Shown one piece after another: positions 8,252-16,784 of a stretch of 64,000 nt of DNA. The stretch covers positions 1-64,000 of the forward strand of contig BBSY01000005.1 in the NCBI GenBank assembly GCA_000974665.1, in the 5' to 3' direction. Both the position numbers and the translations under genes were made by a program. The DNA comes from an alpha proteobacterium U9-1i. GTDB taxonomy: Bacteria > Pseudomonadota > Alphaproteobacteria > Caulobacterales > Aquidulcibacteraceae. The stretch's first letter is position 1, and each line of letters opens with the position of its first letter. The notes beneath the pieces were generated by a model, which worked only from the letters and a program-made list of their open reading frames with translations, was not told the origin of the DNA and ran no database searches.

Positions 8252-9205
8252 CTATTCCTCCAAATCCTCGCGCGCTGCGTTTGGACGCGCCATGAGAGCG
8301 GCGGTCTCGATCGCCGAGCGTACGCGATCGGGACGCTCCATGGGGATCATATGGCCGGAGCCTTCAACCGTCGCGATGCGCGCGTCCGGTCGCATCGCGG
8401 CGATGCGCTGAACCGTGTCGTCTCGCGTCGTGGGGCGATGCTCGGCGCGCAGGATCACAAGCGGATCGCGGAAGCGCCGCAGCGCGGCGAATGGGTCGTG
8501 ACGATGCGCGCTGAAGGTGGCGGCCTCATAAGCGGGCGCGCACGCGAGCTTGACGCCGCCGTTCTTGGGATCGTCGCTGAAGCCGTCGCCGACATAATCG
8601 GCGATCATGTCCGGCGTGAATGCTTTGAAAATGCCGCGCCCGTTCAAAGCGGCGAGCGCGGCGGCTTTGTCCGGAAAATGGGCTCTGCGGCGCGCGGCGC
8701 CCTTGGCGAGGAAAAATGTGTAGCGCTGCAGCAGCGGCGCGCCGGGAAGCATCGCGGCGGCGTAACGAATGCTTGGCATAATCACCGGATCGATCAGCGC
8801 CAAGCCATTGATGAGATCGGGACGCTTGCCCGCCGCGAGCAGGCTCACAGTGGCGCCCATCGAATGGCCGGCGAGTGTTACGGGGCGGGTGAAGTTGCGT
8901 TCGATCAGCGCAAGCAGATCGTCGCGATGGCGCTGCCAGCCCGCATACCCAAAAATTGGCGCGGGCAATGTCGTGAGGCCGTGGCCTCGTGCATCGAGGG
9001 CGAGCACCGAAAAGCGATCGCCCAAGGGCTCCAGCATGGCGCGATACGCGCGCGCGTTGAAACCGGTGGCGTGCAGGAAGACGATATCTGGCGAGGCTTT
9101 CTCTGCTCCGAAAGCGATGCCGGCCATGGCGCCGCCTTTGAGCTCAAACGACACGCGCCGGAATGTTTCCGGGGCGGCAGATGCGGTGGCGGCGGTGTCA
9201 TTCAC
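8252..9205 (-). CDS. Alpha/beta hydrolase
   Basis: 317 residues with a canonical alpha/beta hydrolase core: LHATGFNARAYRAMLEPLG (oxyanion region), LALDARGHG, nucleophile elbow AGHSMGATVSLLAAG, an acid-bearing loop near VILRAEHRPT, and a final GSGHMIPMERPD with the catalytic His. The Ser-Asp-His triad therefore appears intact. The substrate is unknown; esterase or haloperoxidase-like members share this layout. It is cytoplasmic, with no signal peptide. Upstream on the same strand lies the DUF4197 gene, 39 bases away. Confidence 0.8.
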   Translation of the reverse strand: MNDTAATASAAPETFRRVSFELKGGAMAGIAFGAEKASPDIVFLHATGFNARAYRAMLEPLGDRFSVLALDARGHGLTTLPAPIFGYAGWQRHRDDLLALIERNFTRPVTLAGHSMGATVSLLAAGKRPDLINGLALIDPVIMPSIRYAAAMLPGAPLLQRYTFFLAKGAARRRAHFPDKAAALAALNGRGIFKAFTPDMIADYVGDGFSDDPKNGGVKLACAPAYEAATFSAHRHDPFAALRRFRDPLVILRAEHRPTTRDDTVQRIAAMRPDARIATVEGSGHMIPMERPDRVRSAIETAALMARPNAAREDLEE

Positions 9206-9244
9206 GGGCGGACACTGGCGAGTGGTTCGGTGGCGATCAAGCGA

Positions 9245-9931
9245 TTAGCCAAACACCCGACGCAGGATGTCGGTCGTTCGCCGCACAGGATCGCGACGAA
9301 TGGCGCGCTCCTCCTCGGCGATGAAGAAGAAGCAGCCGTCGAGCGCCTTGGTGGTGGAGAAATTGATCACCTCGGTGCGGAGCTGCGTCGTCATCGACGC
9401 CATGCCGACTTCGCGCAGCGCCGAGCGCAGAAGCGTGAACGCGCCCGATTGAGTCAGCGCTTGCGTCATCGGCGGGCGCAGCAATGAAGTGAGCCGCGTT
9501 TCGGTGCGGCCGCGCAGATAGGTCGTGGCCGAATTCTCGGGGCCGCGCACGATTTCGATCGCGTCGCCGATGGTGATGGTCCGTACGGCGTTGACGAACG
9601 CGCGGCTGGCCTCCGGCATTGTGCGTTCCGCCGCGTGATTCAAACTCTCCTGCAATTGATCGAGCGGCCCGGCCATGCCCATGGGCCGCAAATTGCGTTG
9701 CGCGTCGCCCAGCAGGCCAGGCAACGGGATGCGCACGCGGCCATCGCTGAAAAAGCCGTTGGGCTGGCCGAGGCGCGTCGTCGCGTTCATCGCCGCGAGA
9801 CCAAGCGCGTCGCGGACGCCGCGGCTTGCGTCGGCTTGCGTGAGGCTGTCGAGTAAGGGACGCTGCGCCCAAGCGGGCGCGGCGAACGCTGCGGCAAGGG
9901 CGAATACCAATGTGCGGCGGTGATTCTGCAT
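9245..9931 (-). CDS. DUF4197 secreted protein
   Basis: 228 residues with a signal peptide (RTLVFALAAAFAAPAWAQ). The body matches DUF4197: SRGVRDALGLAAMNATTRLG, VRIPLPGLL, LNHAAERTMPEASRAFVNAV, TIGDAIEIVRGPENSATTYL, and TTKALDGCFFFIAEEERAIR near the C-terminus. The family is periplasmic, helical and of unknown role. Its order with the downstream alpha/beta hydrolase suggests a two-gene unit, though nothing links their functions. Confidence 0.85.
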   Translation of the reverse strand: MQNHRRTLVFALAAAFAAPAWAQRPLLDSLTQADASRGVRDALGLAAMNATTRLGQPNGFFSDGRVRIPLPGLLGDAQRNLRPMGMAGPLDQLQESLNHAAERTMPEASRAFVNAVRTITIGDAIEIVRGPENSATTYLRGRTETRLTSLLRPPMTQALTQSGAFTLLRSALREVGMASMTTQLRTEVINFSTTKALDGCFFFIAEEERAIRRDPVRRTTDILRRVFG

Positions 9932-10032
9932 GTGCCATTATAGCGCGCGGTCACATTGCGTAGCCGATTGTGACTGCGCCTGGGGATGGTGACGCCTGAC
10001 AAGGCCGCCGGTTTGGCCCATGGTCGTTCCGC

Positions 10033-10695
10033 ATGACGCTCTCTGAATTGATGCCGAAGCTGCACTACCCCACCCGCGCCGAGAAATTGGCCGATGGTTG
10101 GGTGCATGGCGTGGGGCTTGTTGTGTTCACGCTTGCCGTGGGCGCAGCGCTTGGGCTGGCGATCTGGCAAGGCGGGCTCGGTATGGCGAGCGCGGTTGGC
10201 GTGTACGCCGTTTGCGTGATCACGATGATCGGCTGCTCGATGGCGTACAACATGGTGGAAGAGCCGAAGCGGAAATCGCTGCTGCGGCGTTTCGATCACG
10301 CGGCGATCTTTCTGATGATCGCCGGCACGTACACACCGTTCACCACCATCCGCTTCGATGGCGCGTGGGCGATCAGCATGACGAGCATCGTTTGGACGCT
10401 GGCGCTGATCGGCGCCGCGGGGAAGCTGTTTTTGCCGGGCGTTTCGAAACGCATCTGGCTCGTGTTTTACATCGCGTTGGGCTGGCTCGTGGTCGCGGCG
10501 ACCGGGCCGATGTTGGCTGGCGTGCCGCTGGCGGGGCTTATCCTGCTGGCGATCGGCGGATTGCTTTATATGGCGGGCGTGCCGTTCTACATCGCCGAGC
10601 GCCTGCCCTTCCGCCGCGCCATCTGGCACGGCTTCGTGCTTCTAGCGGCGGGCGTGCATTACGCAGCGGTGCTGACCGGCGTTGTGTTTGCGTAG
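10033..10695 (+). CDS. Hemolysin III family membrane protein
   Basis: 220 residues, seven predicted transmembrane helices. Family motifs: ADGWVHGVGLVVF, RFDHAAIFLMIAGTYTPFT (residues about 86-104), and IWHGFVLLAAGVHYAAV near the C-terminus, with the conserved His/Asp residues expected to bind zinc in PAQR/HlyIII proteins. Bacterial members (TrhA/YqfA) affect membrane lipid balance; true haemolytic activity is not implied. A family B palindromic pair begins 22 bases after the stop and probably acts as its 3' end. Confidence 0.9.
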   Translation: MTLSELMPKLHYPTRAEKLADGWVHGVGLVVFTLAVGAALGLAIWQGGLGMASAVGVYAVCVITMIGCSMAYNMVEEPKRKSLLRRFDHAAIFLMIAGTYTPFTTIRFDGAWAISMTSIVWTLALIGAAGKLFLPGVSKRIWLVFYIALGWLVVAATGPMLAGVPLAGLILLAIGGLLYMAGVPFYIAERLPFRRAIWHGFVLLAAGVHYAAVLTGVVFA

Positions 10696-10716
10696 CGCGA
10701 AGCAACAGCAACTGTT

Positions 10717-10817
10717 CGTCATCCCGGACACGCGAAGCGTGATCCGGGACCCAGGGGCAAGCGACGAGCCCTTGATCCCCTGGGTGCCGGCTCTCCCCTC
10801 GATCGGCCGGGATGACG
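10717..10817. repeat. Inverted pair of palindromic repeat family B
   Basis: The left half begins CGTCATCCCGGACACGCG and ends GGGACCCAGGGG. The right half read on the opposite strand begins CGTCATCCCGGCCGATCG and ends GGCACCCAGGGG. The halves share their outer ends and differ in the internal loop. The element fills the gap between the hemolysin III gene and the crotonase gene. This CATCCCGG type of repeat is widespread between genes in alphaproteobacteria. Confidence 0.7.
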
Positions 10818-10857
10818 GATATGTGCGAGCGTGTTAGCCGGAGTGAGGAGCCCTTTC

Positions 10858-11697
10858 ATGTCCAGCACCTGCTTCGACGTTAAGATCGAAAACCGCATCG
10901 CGCACATCGCTTTGAACCGGCCCGATGCGCACAATTCGATGATCCGCGCGTTTTGGAACGAGTTGCCGGCGATTGTGCGTGAGATTGACACTGAGGCGCA
11001 GGCCCGCGTGATCGTCGTGTCGGCCAACGGCAAGCATTTCTCCGCCGGCATGGATTTGAGCGTGTTCAGCGACGATGCGTCATCGGGCGCGATGCAAGGC
11101 GACCGCTACGCGCTGGCGGAGGCGTTCCGGCGCCACGTGCTGCTGTTGCAAAAGACGTTCTCCTGTTTGGAGGACGCGCGGATGCCTGTGCTGGCGGCGA
11201 TACAAGGCGCGTGCGTGGGCGCGGGCGTCGATCTGGTGACGGCGTGCGATGTGCGCTACGCGACGGAGGACGCGTTCTTCCAGATCGCGGAGATCAATAT
11301 CGGGATGACGGCCGACGTCGGCACGTTTCCGCGTCTGTGCAAATTGATCCCTGAGGGCTGGGTGCGCGAACTGGCGTATTCGGGCGCGCGCTTAAGTGCG
11401 ACGAAGGCCAAGGAGATCGGGCTCGTGAACGAAGTGTTCGCGACGCACGAGGCGCTGTTGGCGCACGTGATGGGCGTGGCCGCCGCAATCGCGGAAAAAT
11501 CACCGGTCGCGGTGGCGGGATCGAAGCGCATCATCAATTACGCCCGCGACCATTCGACCGCGGATTCGCTCGATTACATCGCCACTTGGAACGCCGGGAT
11601 GCTCGCGCCGGCGCACATCGCTGAAGCGTTCGCCGCGAAAGCGCAGAAGCGCGCCGCGGTGTTTCCGGATTTGCATCCGCTGCGGCGGAAAATGTAG
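10858..11697 (+). CDS. Crotonase, probable dienoyl-CoA isomerase (ECH1-like)
   Basis: 279 residues counted from the ATG at 10858, with GAGGAG 8 bases upstream. Crotonase fold: SANGKHFSAGMDLSVF oxyanion loop and AIQGACVGAGVDLVTACDVR. The active-site pattern is that of delta3,5-delta2,4-dienoyl-CoA isomerase (ECH1) rather than hydratase: Asp in GVDL, Glu in FFQIAEINIGM, and Asp in TADVGTFPRL, matching the three acidic residues described for the rat enzyme. Such enzymes shift double bases of unsaturated fatty acyl-CoA so beta-oxidation can proceed. The pyrophosphatase gene follows 12 bases after the stop. Confidence 0.82.
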   Translation: MSSTCFDVKIENRIAHIALNRPDAHNSMIRAFWNELPAIVREIDTEAQARVIVVSANGKHFSAGMDLSVFSDDASSGAMQGDRYALAEAFRRHVLLLQKTFSCLEDARMPVLAAIQGACVGAGVDLVTACDVRYATEDAFFQIAEINIGMTADVGTFPRLCKLIPEGWVRELAYSGARLSATKAKEIGLVNEVFATHEALLAHVMGVAAAIAEKSPVAVAGSKRIINYARDHSTADSLDYIATWNAGMLAPAHIAEAFAAKAQKRAAVFPDLHPLRRKM

Positions 11698-11709
11698 TAG
11701 GCTTTGCAC

Positions 11710-12234
11710 ATGGACATTCGTTTCATCCCCCCTGGCCGCAATCCTCCGCATGAGGTGAACGCCTTCGTGGAAATTCCGCAGGGTGGTTTGCCGGTGAAGT
11801 ACGAACTCGACCAGAAGTCCGGCGCGCTGTTCGTCGACCGGTTTTTGCACACATCGATGCTTTACCCGTCGAACTATGGCTTCATCCCCAACACGCTGGG
11901 CGAGGACGGCGATCCGATCGACATATTGGTGGTGACGCCGATGCCGGTGGTGCCGGGATGTTTGATCCGCGCGCGGCCCGTGGGCATCTTGATGATGAGC
12001 GACGAGAAAGGCGTGGACGAGAAAATTCTCGCCGTGCCCGTCGATGCGCTGAACCCGTTCTACAAGGACGTGAAGACGCACACGGATTTGCCTCCTTTGC
12101 TGGTCGATCAGATTGCGCACTTTTTTACGCACTACAAAGATCTGGAACCGGGCAAGAAGGCGAGCGTCGGCGAATGGTCGACGCTCGATGTGGCCTACGA
12201 GCGCATCAAGTTGGCGATCGAGCGCAAGAAATGA
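11710..12234 (+). CDS. ppa: Inorganic pyrophosphatase, family I
   Basis: 174 residues counted from the ATG at 11710; a TTG 6 bases earlier is possible. Cytoplasmic hydrolysis of PPi to phosphate. Family I signature residues: VEIPQGGLPVKYELD, SNYGFIPNTLGEDGDPIDILV with the metal-binding Asp cluster, and VPVDALNPFYKDV. The length is typical for bacterial hexameric enzymes. Its stop overlaps the ATG of the next small gene (12231..12234). Confidence 0.93.
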   Translation: MDIRFIPPGRNPPHEVNAFVEIPQGGLPVKYELDQKSGALFVDRFLHTSMLYPSNYGFIPNTLGEDGDPIDILVVTPMPVVPGCLIRARPVGILMMSDEKGVDEKILAVPVDALNPFYKDVKTHTDLPPLLVDQIAHFFTHYKDLEPGKKASVGEWSTLDVAYERIKLAIERKK

Positions 12235-12476
12235 GCGAGGCGGCCGCGGCGAGCGAGATCGTCAGCGCGTTGGCACGCGCCGCGCGCGTTGCGGCGGAAG
12301 CGGCGGCGCCTCTCGTTTCCATTGAAATCGCGTGGCTGGCGGCGGGCGATGTCGCGCGCGTTGAGACGCGCGTCGTGCGTAAGACGCGGACGCTGTTGTT
12401 CATGGGCGCGGACGCGTTCGGCGCCGACGGGGCGCACGTGGCTTCCGGGTCGAGCGTACACCGCGTCGGGGATTAG
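12231..12476 (+). CDS. Small protein resembling half a hotdog thioesterase
   Basis: 81 residues. The ATG overlaps the ppa stop (ATGA), which supports translation. From residue 27 on, VSIEIAWLAAGDVARVETRV followed by KTRTLLFMGADAFGADG and VASGSSVHRV follows the strand pattern of the C-terminal half of PaaI-type hotdog thioesterases. The N-terminal half with the active-site Asp/Asn is missing, so it is either a truncated relic or an unrelated small domain. Its stop overlaps the convergent lipoprotein gene by 4 bases. Confidence 0.55.
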   Translation: MSEAAAASEIVSALARAARVAAEAAAPLVSIEIAWLAAGDVARVETRVVRKTRTLLFMGADAFGADGAHVASGSSVHRVGD

Positions 12477-13093
12477 TCTTCCATCCCCTGCACGCGCGGT
12501 GCGATCCAGCGCATTTCCGTGAGCACGGCGCGTTCGGTGAAATCCGGATCAATGGCGTCAAACGGCTGGCTGGGGCCATCATAGCCGGCGGGCAAGCTGT
12601 AAACCCGCCAGAAGCGGCCCGATTCCGACGTGGAGCAGCCAAAGGCCACAGCGCCCTGATATGGTTCAGCGCCGCAAAACGCGACCTCCGCGCGCGGCGC
12701 TTGAGCGTAGGTGCTAACACCGATCGTCTCGCCCGCGCCGCTGCGCACGGCGGGCGAACGCGTGACGATGGAATGGACGTAGGCCGCGTCATGCGTCGGC
12801 AGAACGCGGAATTGCTCCGCGCCGTTGGCGGAGAGCGTGATCGCGGTGAACGCGTGGCCTTCGATTTGATCCGGCGTTTCGGCGACAGCGAACCCCGGCG
12901 CCGCGGCCGTGAGCGCCGCAACGCTCATGGGCAACGCCGCATTGATGCCCGCAGCACCATTGAAGCCGATGCTGAGATCGGCCTCAACGACGGGCGCTTC
13001 GCTAATTGCGGGCGCTTCTTCTTGCTTTGGCGCTTCGCTGGATTGCCCGCACGCAGCGAGCGCGAGCGCCAAAGCAAAAGCGACGCGTCTCAA
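12473..13093 (-). CDS. Putative lipoprotein
   Basis: 206 residues with a lipobox [11 protein letters not shown] at residues 10-15, so probably an outer- or inner-membrane lipoprotein. The mature region has a beta-rich globular part: [53 protein letters not shown]. The two Cys of the last segment could pair. The first motif resembles DUF1131-type envelope lipoproteins, but weakly. It is transcribed after the thiolase gene with an ATGA overlap at 13090..13093. Confidence 0.65.
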   Translation of the reverse strand: MRRVAFALALALAACGQSSEAPKQEEAPAISEAPVVEADLSIGFNGAAGINAALPMSVAALTAAAPGFAVAETPDQIEGHAFTAITLSANGAEQFRVLPTHDAAYVHSIVTRSPAVRSGAGETIGVSTYAQAPRAEVAFCGAEPYQGAVAFGCSTSESGRFWRVYSLPAGYDGPSQPFDAIDPDFTERAVLTEMRWIAPRVQGMED

Positions 13094-14280
13094 CTGAAAA
13101 CCTCAAACAGCCCCGCCGCGCCCATGCCGCCGCCGATGCACATGGTGACGACGGCTTTCTTGGCTTTGCGGCGGCGCCCTTCCATCAAGACGTGGCCGAC
13201 GAGGCGCGCGCCGGTCATGCCGAAGGGGTGGCCGATGGCGATGGAGCCGCCATTGACGTTGTATTTTTCCGGATCGATGCCGAGGCGATCGCGCGAGTAG
13301 AGGCATTGCGAAGCAAACGCTTCGTTGAGCTCCCAGAGATCAATGTCGTCCACCTTCAAGCCTTGGCGCTCAAGCAAACGCGGCACAGCGAAAACCGGGC
13401 CGATGCCCATTTCATCCGGCTCGCAACCGGCGACTGCGAAGCCTTTGAACAGGCCGAGCGGCTCAAGACCGCGCTTCTCCGCTTCCTTCTCGTCCATCAA
13501 CACGACGGCGGCGGCGCCGTCGGAGAGTTGGCTTGCATTGCCAGCGGTGACGAAATTACCGGGCCCGCGCACCGGTTCGAGCTTTTGCAGGCCCGCGAGC
13601 GTCGTGTCGGCGCGATTGCATTCGTCTTTCGTGACGACGTAATCGACGAAGCTCTCGGCTTTGGTTTCCTTGTCGACGACTTTCATCTTCGTCGGCATGG
13701 GCACGATTTCATCGTTGAAGAGGCCGGCAGCTTGGGCGGCGGCGATGCGCTGCTGCGAACGCAGCGAGTATTCGTCCTGATAATCGCGGGCGACGTTGTA
13801 GCGTTGGGCGACGATGTCGGCGGTTTCGATCATCGACATCCAAAGCGCCGGCTTGGTTTTCATCAGCTCTTCTTCGGTGATGTGATAGCGGTTGGCCTGC
13901 CCGCTCAACTGCACCAGCGAGATCGATTCCACGCCGCCGCCGATTGCGGCCTTGGCGCCTTCGTTGGTGATGTAGTGCGAGGCTTGCGCGATCGCTTGCA
14001 GGCCGGAGGAGCAGAAGCGGTTCACGGTCGTGCCGGATGTCGTCACCGGCAAGCCGGCGTGGATCAGTGAAAGGCGCGCAATGTTCTGACCGGTCGCCCC
14101 TTCCGGCGCGCCGCAGCCGATCACCACGTCCTCGATCTCGGCCGGATCAAGCTTCGAACGCGCTACGGCGTGCTTGATCGCGTGGCCCGTCATCGTCGCG
14201 CCGTGGGTGTTGTTGAAGCCCCCGCGACCTGACTTGGCGAGGCCCGTGCGGGCGTAAGAGACGATGACTGCGCGGCCCAT
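13090..14280 (-). CDS. Acetyl-CoA C-acyltransferase (thiolase)
   Basis: 396 residues, full-length thiolase. Nucleophilic Cys in [16 protein letters not shown] (residues about 80-95), His in [19 protein letters not shown], and second catalytic Cys in [18 protein letters not shown]. It catalyses thiolytic cleavage or Claisen condensation of acyl-CoA; the direction is not set by sequence. This is a second thiolase besides the one at 29257..30471, and it stands outside the beta-oxidation operon. An unrelated lipoprotein gene follows with overlap. Confidence 0.9.
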   Translation of the reverse strand: MGRAVIVSYARTGLAKSGRGGFNNTHGATMTGHAIKHAVARSKLDPAEIEDVVIGCGAPEGATGQNIARLSLIHAGLPVTTSGTTVNRFCSSGLQAIAQASHYITNEGAKAAIGGGVESISLVQLSGQANRYHITEEELMKTKPALWMSMIETADIVAQRYNVARDYQDEYSLRSQQRIAAAQAAGLFNDEIVPMPTKMKVVDKETKAESFVDYVVTKDECNRADTTLAGLQKLEPVRGPGNFVTAGNASQLSDGAAAVVLMDEKEAEKRGLEPLGLFKGFAVAGCEPDEMGIGPVFAVPRLLERQGLKVDDIDLWELNEAFASQCLYSRDRLGIDPEKYNVNGGSIAIGHPFGMTGARLVGHVLMEGRRRKAKKAVVTMCIGGGMGAAGLFEVFS

Positions 14281-14362
14281 AAGCGTTCTCCCTGAACTTG
14301 GCGCGCAAGGTAGGCGCGCGCCAAGTTTCAGGAAAGAGCCGCCGTTACGTTAGGTGCGCCCG

Positions 14363-15496
14363 TTACGGCGCGTTTGGGCCGCCGTGCGGGTTCACGCCGC
14401 TGAAGCCGACGTCCTCTGGCGTGGGCGGCGGCGCGGTGGCGACCGGCGACGCGGCGGCGCCGCCTTGCTGGAAGATGCCCCGGCCGCGATCCTGGATCCA
14501 CTTGGCGATATCTTCCGCCAACACCCCGGCGACGATGCCGATCAGCGATACCGTGAACGGGTTGAGCGTGCCGGAGGTGCCCGCCTGCTGCACGGATGAG
14601 GCGATCGAAAAGCCGGCGATGGTGGCGTTGGCGAGCACATAGAACGCGAGCGCCGCGCACATGCCGAAGATCAGACGCACGACGATTTCAGCCATCGTCA
14701 CCGGCGCGGCGCGGTTGAGGTACGCGGGGAAAAGATAAAGCAACGCACCAAGCGCGCCCATCAACAGCACAAGCATCGTCGACAGCAAAGCGGGATGGCC
14801 CTGCGCGAAGAAGGCGCTGACGCCAAGCGGGCTCAAGGTGCGCAAGGCGAAGGCTTCGCCGCGCACGCGCGCGTAATGCTCGTACTCAGGCACGACGCTT
14901 TGCTGGAGCGCGAAAATGCGACGGTTGGACTCGGCAACTTGGCCGCCGATGAGACGCTGACGCGCGACGAGCGCGCCGCGCTCGGCGCTTTGGCCGTCGA
15001 GGCCCTCTTCGGTGGTCGCGAGTTGGCGCACTTGGGTATTGAGGTTGGCGACAACTTGTTGATCCGCCGGCGTCAGGCCAGGGCGGCCGGCGAGCGATTG
15101 AATGCGCGTGTTGAGGGCGCTGGTGTCGAGATCAGCGGCCGCGCTTGGCCCGGCAATGTTGGCGCGCGATTCAATCTCGGCGATCTGGCCGACGATTTCG
15201 CTGCGTGTTTGGTTGGCTTCAGCCTCAGCGCTCGTCACCGTGTTGTCGATCGCGGCGATGCCTTGCTCGATCTCGATCAATTCACCGCGCGGCGCGGAGG
15301 TTTCCGCTTCGAGCTGTTGGATCTGCGCATCAACTTCGACGAGGTGATTGATGTCGACGAGCCCGTTGGTGCTCGGCGCGATCTGTGCGACGCCAAATTG
15401 GAAATCGCGCGAACTGAACACAAGCGCGCTCAAACCCAGCACCGCGATCATCGCCAGCGCCAGCACCACGCCAACAGCGAATTTGTAGAACGTCAT
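14363..15496 (-). CDS. Membrane protein with coiled-coil ectodomain
   Basis: 377 residues counted from the ATG at 15496 (MTFYKFAVGVVLAL), chosen because AGAAGGGG lies 9 bases upstream; earlier in-frame starts at 15505 and 15553 are less favourable. There is one N-terminal transmembrane helix, then about 190 residues of Gln/Glu/Ala-rich helix with heptad character, then three hydrophobic segments (HPALLSTMLVLLMGALGALL; IVVRLIFGMCAALAFYVLA; NPFTVSLIGIVAGVLAEDIA) and a short Pro-rich tail. No known domain is recognised. The topology suggests a periplasmic coiled coil anchored at both ends. Confidence 0.6.
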   Translation of the reverse strand: MTFYKFAVGVVLALAMIAVLGLSALVFSSRDFQFGVAQIAPSTNGLVDINHLVEVDAQIQQLEAETSAPRGELIEIEQGIAAIDNTVTSAEAEANQTRSEIVGQIAEIESRANIAGPSAAADLDTSALNTRIQSLAGRPGLTPADQQVVANLNTQVRQLATTEEGLDGQSAERGALVARQRLIGGQVAESNRRIFALQQSVVPEYEHYARVRGEAFALRTLSPLGVSAFFAQGHPALLSTMLVLLMGALGALLYLFPAYLNRAAPVTMAEIVVRLIFGMCAALAFYVLANATIAGFSIASSVQQAGTSGTLNPFTVSLIGIVAGVLAEDIAKWIQDRGRGIFQQGGAAASPVATAPPPTPEDVGFSGVNPHGGPNAP

Positions 15497-15791
15497 GGCC
15501 GCCATCCCCTTCTGGTCGGCGCGCGGGGGTCCCGCCTCGCGCATTCCGGCCAACCTCTCTAGCCCAAGGCGGCGCGATCGGGTTGGGCTTTTTTAACCAT
15601 GATGGCAGGGAGCTGACCCGCCTTTGACGAGGCGATGGGCGGCATCGCGCCGCTTTCAAGGGCGTCGTGCACGTTTCCGTGAATATTTTTTGATTTGTTC
15701 AATTTTCTCTTGTCAGTACTCAGGAGTCCGGCAATAGTCCGCGCACGCCTCCTCCCCGATGCGTGACAATTCAAAGCCTGGAGCCATCGTT
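15497..15791. other. Divergent intergenic region
   Basis: 295 bases between the divergent coiled-coil membrane protein gene and the CC_3452-like gene, so it must hold both promoters. The A/T-rich stretch around 15682-15720 is the likeliest promoter zone for the rightward gene, but no confident -35/-10 pair is visible. It also contains a terminator-like hairpin on the + strand (15561..15594), listed separately. No reading frame or RNA gene is convincing. Confidence 0.5.
15561..15594 (+). terminator. Terminator-like hairpin without an upstream gene
   Basis: Stem AGCCCAA (15561-15567) pairs with TTGGGCT (15583-15589) across a GC-rich loop, followed by a run of T. On the + strand this has the form of a weak intrinsic terminator, yet no + strand gene ends here. 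It lies in the leader region of the leftward gene. Confidence 0.4.
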
Positions 15792-16142
15792 ATGTCCCTG
15801 AAAACAGCCGCTAAAACCCTGCTCGCCGCCGTCGTGATTTCCGGCGCGCTGTTCTCGGGCGTGGCCTCTGCCCGCAATGAGCAAGTGTACACGGTGCGCC
15901 TGGCCGCGCCGGTCGCCGAAGCGACCCGCGTGATCGCCGACAACGCACTCTGGAATTGCCAAGGCGACACCTGCGTCGCCCGCCCCAACCATGGCGTGTC
16001 TGTCCGCTCGTGCCGGCAATTCGTGCGCGAAGCTGGCGCGCCGGTTTCCGCCTATGGCGCAGAAGGCCGCCAACTGAGCGCCGACGAGATCAGCCGCTGC
16101 AATGCCGCGCTCGACAGCCAAACGCTTCAAGCGGCAAACTAA
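15792..16142 (+). CDS. Small secreted protein, CC_3452-like
   Basis: 116 residues counted from the ATG at 15792, with GGAG about 10 bases upstream. A signal peptide ends near GVASA-RNEQ. The mature part has ADNALWNCQGDTCVARPNHG and SVRSCRQFVREAGAP...LSADEISRCNAAL, four Cys spaced as in the small Caulobacter-type family often named CC_3452. Probably periplasmic with two disulfides; the role is unknown. A strong terminator follows. Confidence 0.7.
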   Translation: MSLKTAAKTLLAAVVISGALFSGVASARNEQVYTVRLAAPVAEATRVIADNALWNCQGDTCVARPNHGVSVRSCRQFVREAGAPVSAYGAEGRQLSADEISRCNAALDSQTLQAAN

Positions 16143-16168
16143 GCACCACCACGACGCCGCACACAGAG

Positions 16169-16206
16169 CGCGCCGCCAGCCTGCCAGCTGGCGGCGCGTT
16201 TCTTTA
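16169..16206 (+). terminator. Rho-independent terminator
   Basis: Stem CGCGCCGCCAGC / GCTGGCGGCGCG with a CTGCCA loop, followed by TTTCTTT. It lies 27 bases after the CC_3452-like gene and its end touches the stop of the convergent lipoprotein gene at 16204. Confidence 0.85.
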
Positions 16207-16689
16207 TGTACTTGAACGGCCGCGCAATTCCTCACGCCAAGGATGCGGGCCGCAGGGTTCGAGGTTCATGGCCGAGAGCGCTGGATCGTCGGCAACGCGC
16301 AAGCGGGCTGAGCCAGTGAGGCCGTCAATAAGGTTGTGGGTGAGCGGCTGGAGCCCGCCGCTTTGGTCGCGGGTCAGAACCAGCACGCCATGTGCGCCGC
16401 TGGCGCGGGCGCCGCCGGGGCGATGCGGCAGGTCGTAAGTGATGCGCACCCGAAACGCGTCGCCACCGCTTTCCACGACATAACGCGGTCGGTCGAACAG
16501 AATTTCGCGTTGGCTGTCATATACAGCGGCGATCGAATCCGCGCCGAAACGGACGCCGACGCCAGCGGCGCAAGCGGCCTGGCCGGCGCTCCATAAACCA
16601 GCCAATTCAACGGGCGCGCGTCGTCCGCCGCATCCAGTCGCGGCCAGGGCAAGACACATCAACGCTAGGAGCGAACGCACGCGCGCCAT
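16204..16689 (-). CDS. Putative lipoprotein
   Basis: 161 residues counted from the ATG at 16689. Lipobox ALAATGC-GGRRAP near residue 18. The mature region begins VELAGLWSAGQAACAAGVGV and continues with a beta-rich pattern (VVESGGDAFRVRITYDLP) and a late LEPCGPHPWREEL. The three mature Cys could include one disulfide. No known family is recognised. The frame is open upstream to 17055 but would then run antisense into exoD. The stop sits in the tail of the convergent terminator. Confidence 0.6.
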   Translation of the reverse strand: MARVRSLLALMCLALAATGCGGRRAPVELAGLWSAGQAACAAGVGVRFGADSIAAVYDSQREILFDRPRYVVESGGDAFRVRITYDLPHRPGGARASGAHGVLVLTRDQSGGLQPLTHNLIDGLTGSARLRVADDPALSAMNLEPCGPHPWREELRGRSST

Positions 16690-16784
16690 GGCATTTGGGC
16701 TACGCTGCACTGGTTGACGCGTTGTGAACGACGAGCGGCCCTGGTCAAAGCACTGGCGGCGCCCCATGTGACCGCGGCAGCCTG

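Noticed and set aside
9787-10629. 280-codon minus frame opposite the hemolysin III gene
   Set aside because: Composition is His/Arg/Gln-rich without pattern, while the other strand encodes a clear seven-helix family protein.
12231-12476. The small hotdog-like gene as a shadow of an upstream frame from 11958
   Set aside because: The longer frame is antisense-like overlap with ppa; only the part from the ATG at 12231, which overlaps the ppa stop, has coding character.
13006-14070. 354-codon + strand frame opposite the thiolase gene
   Set aside because: Antisense shadow; amino acid content is typical of reversed GC-rich coding sequence.
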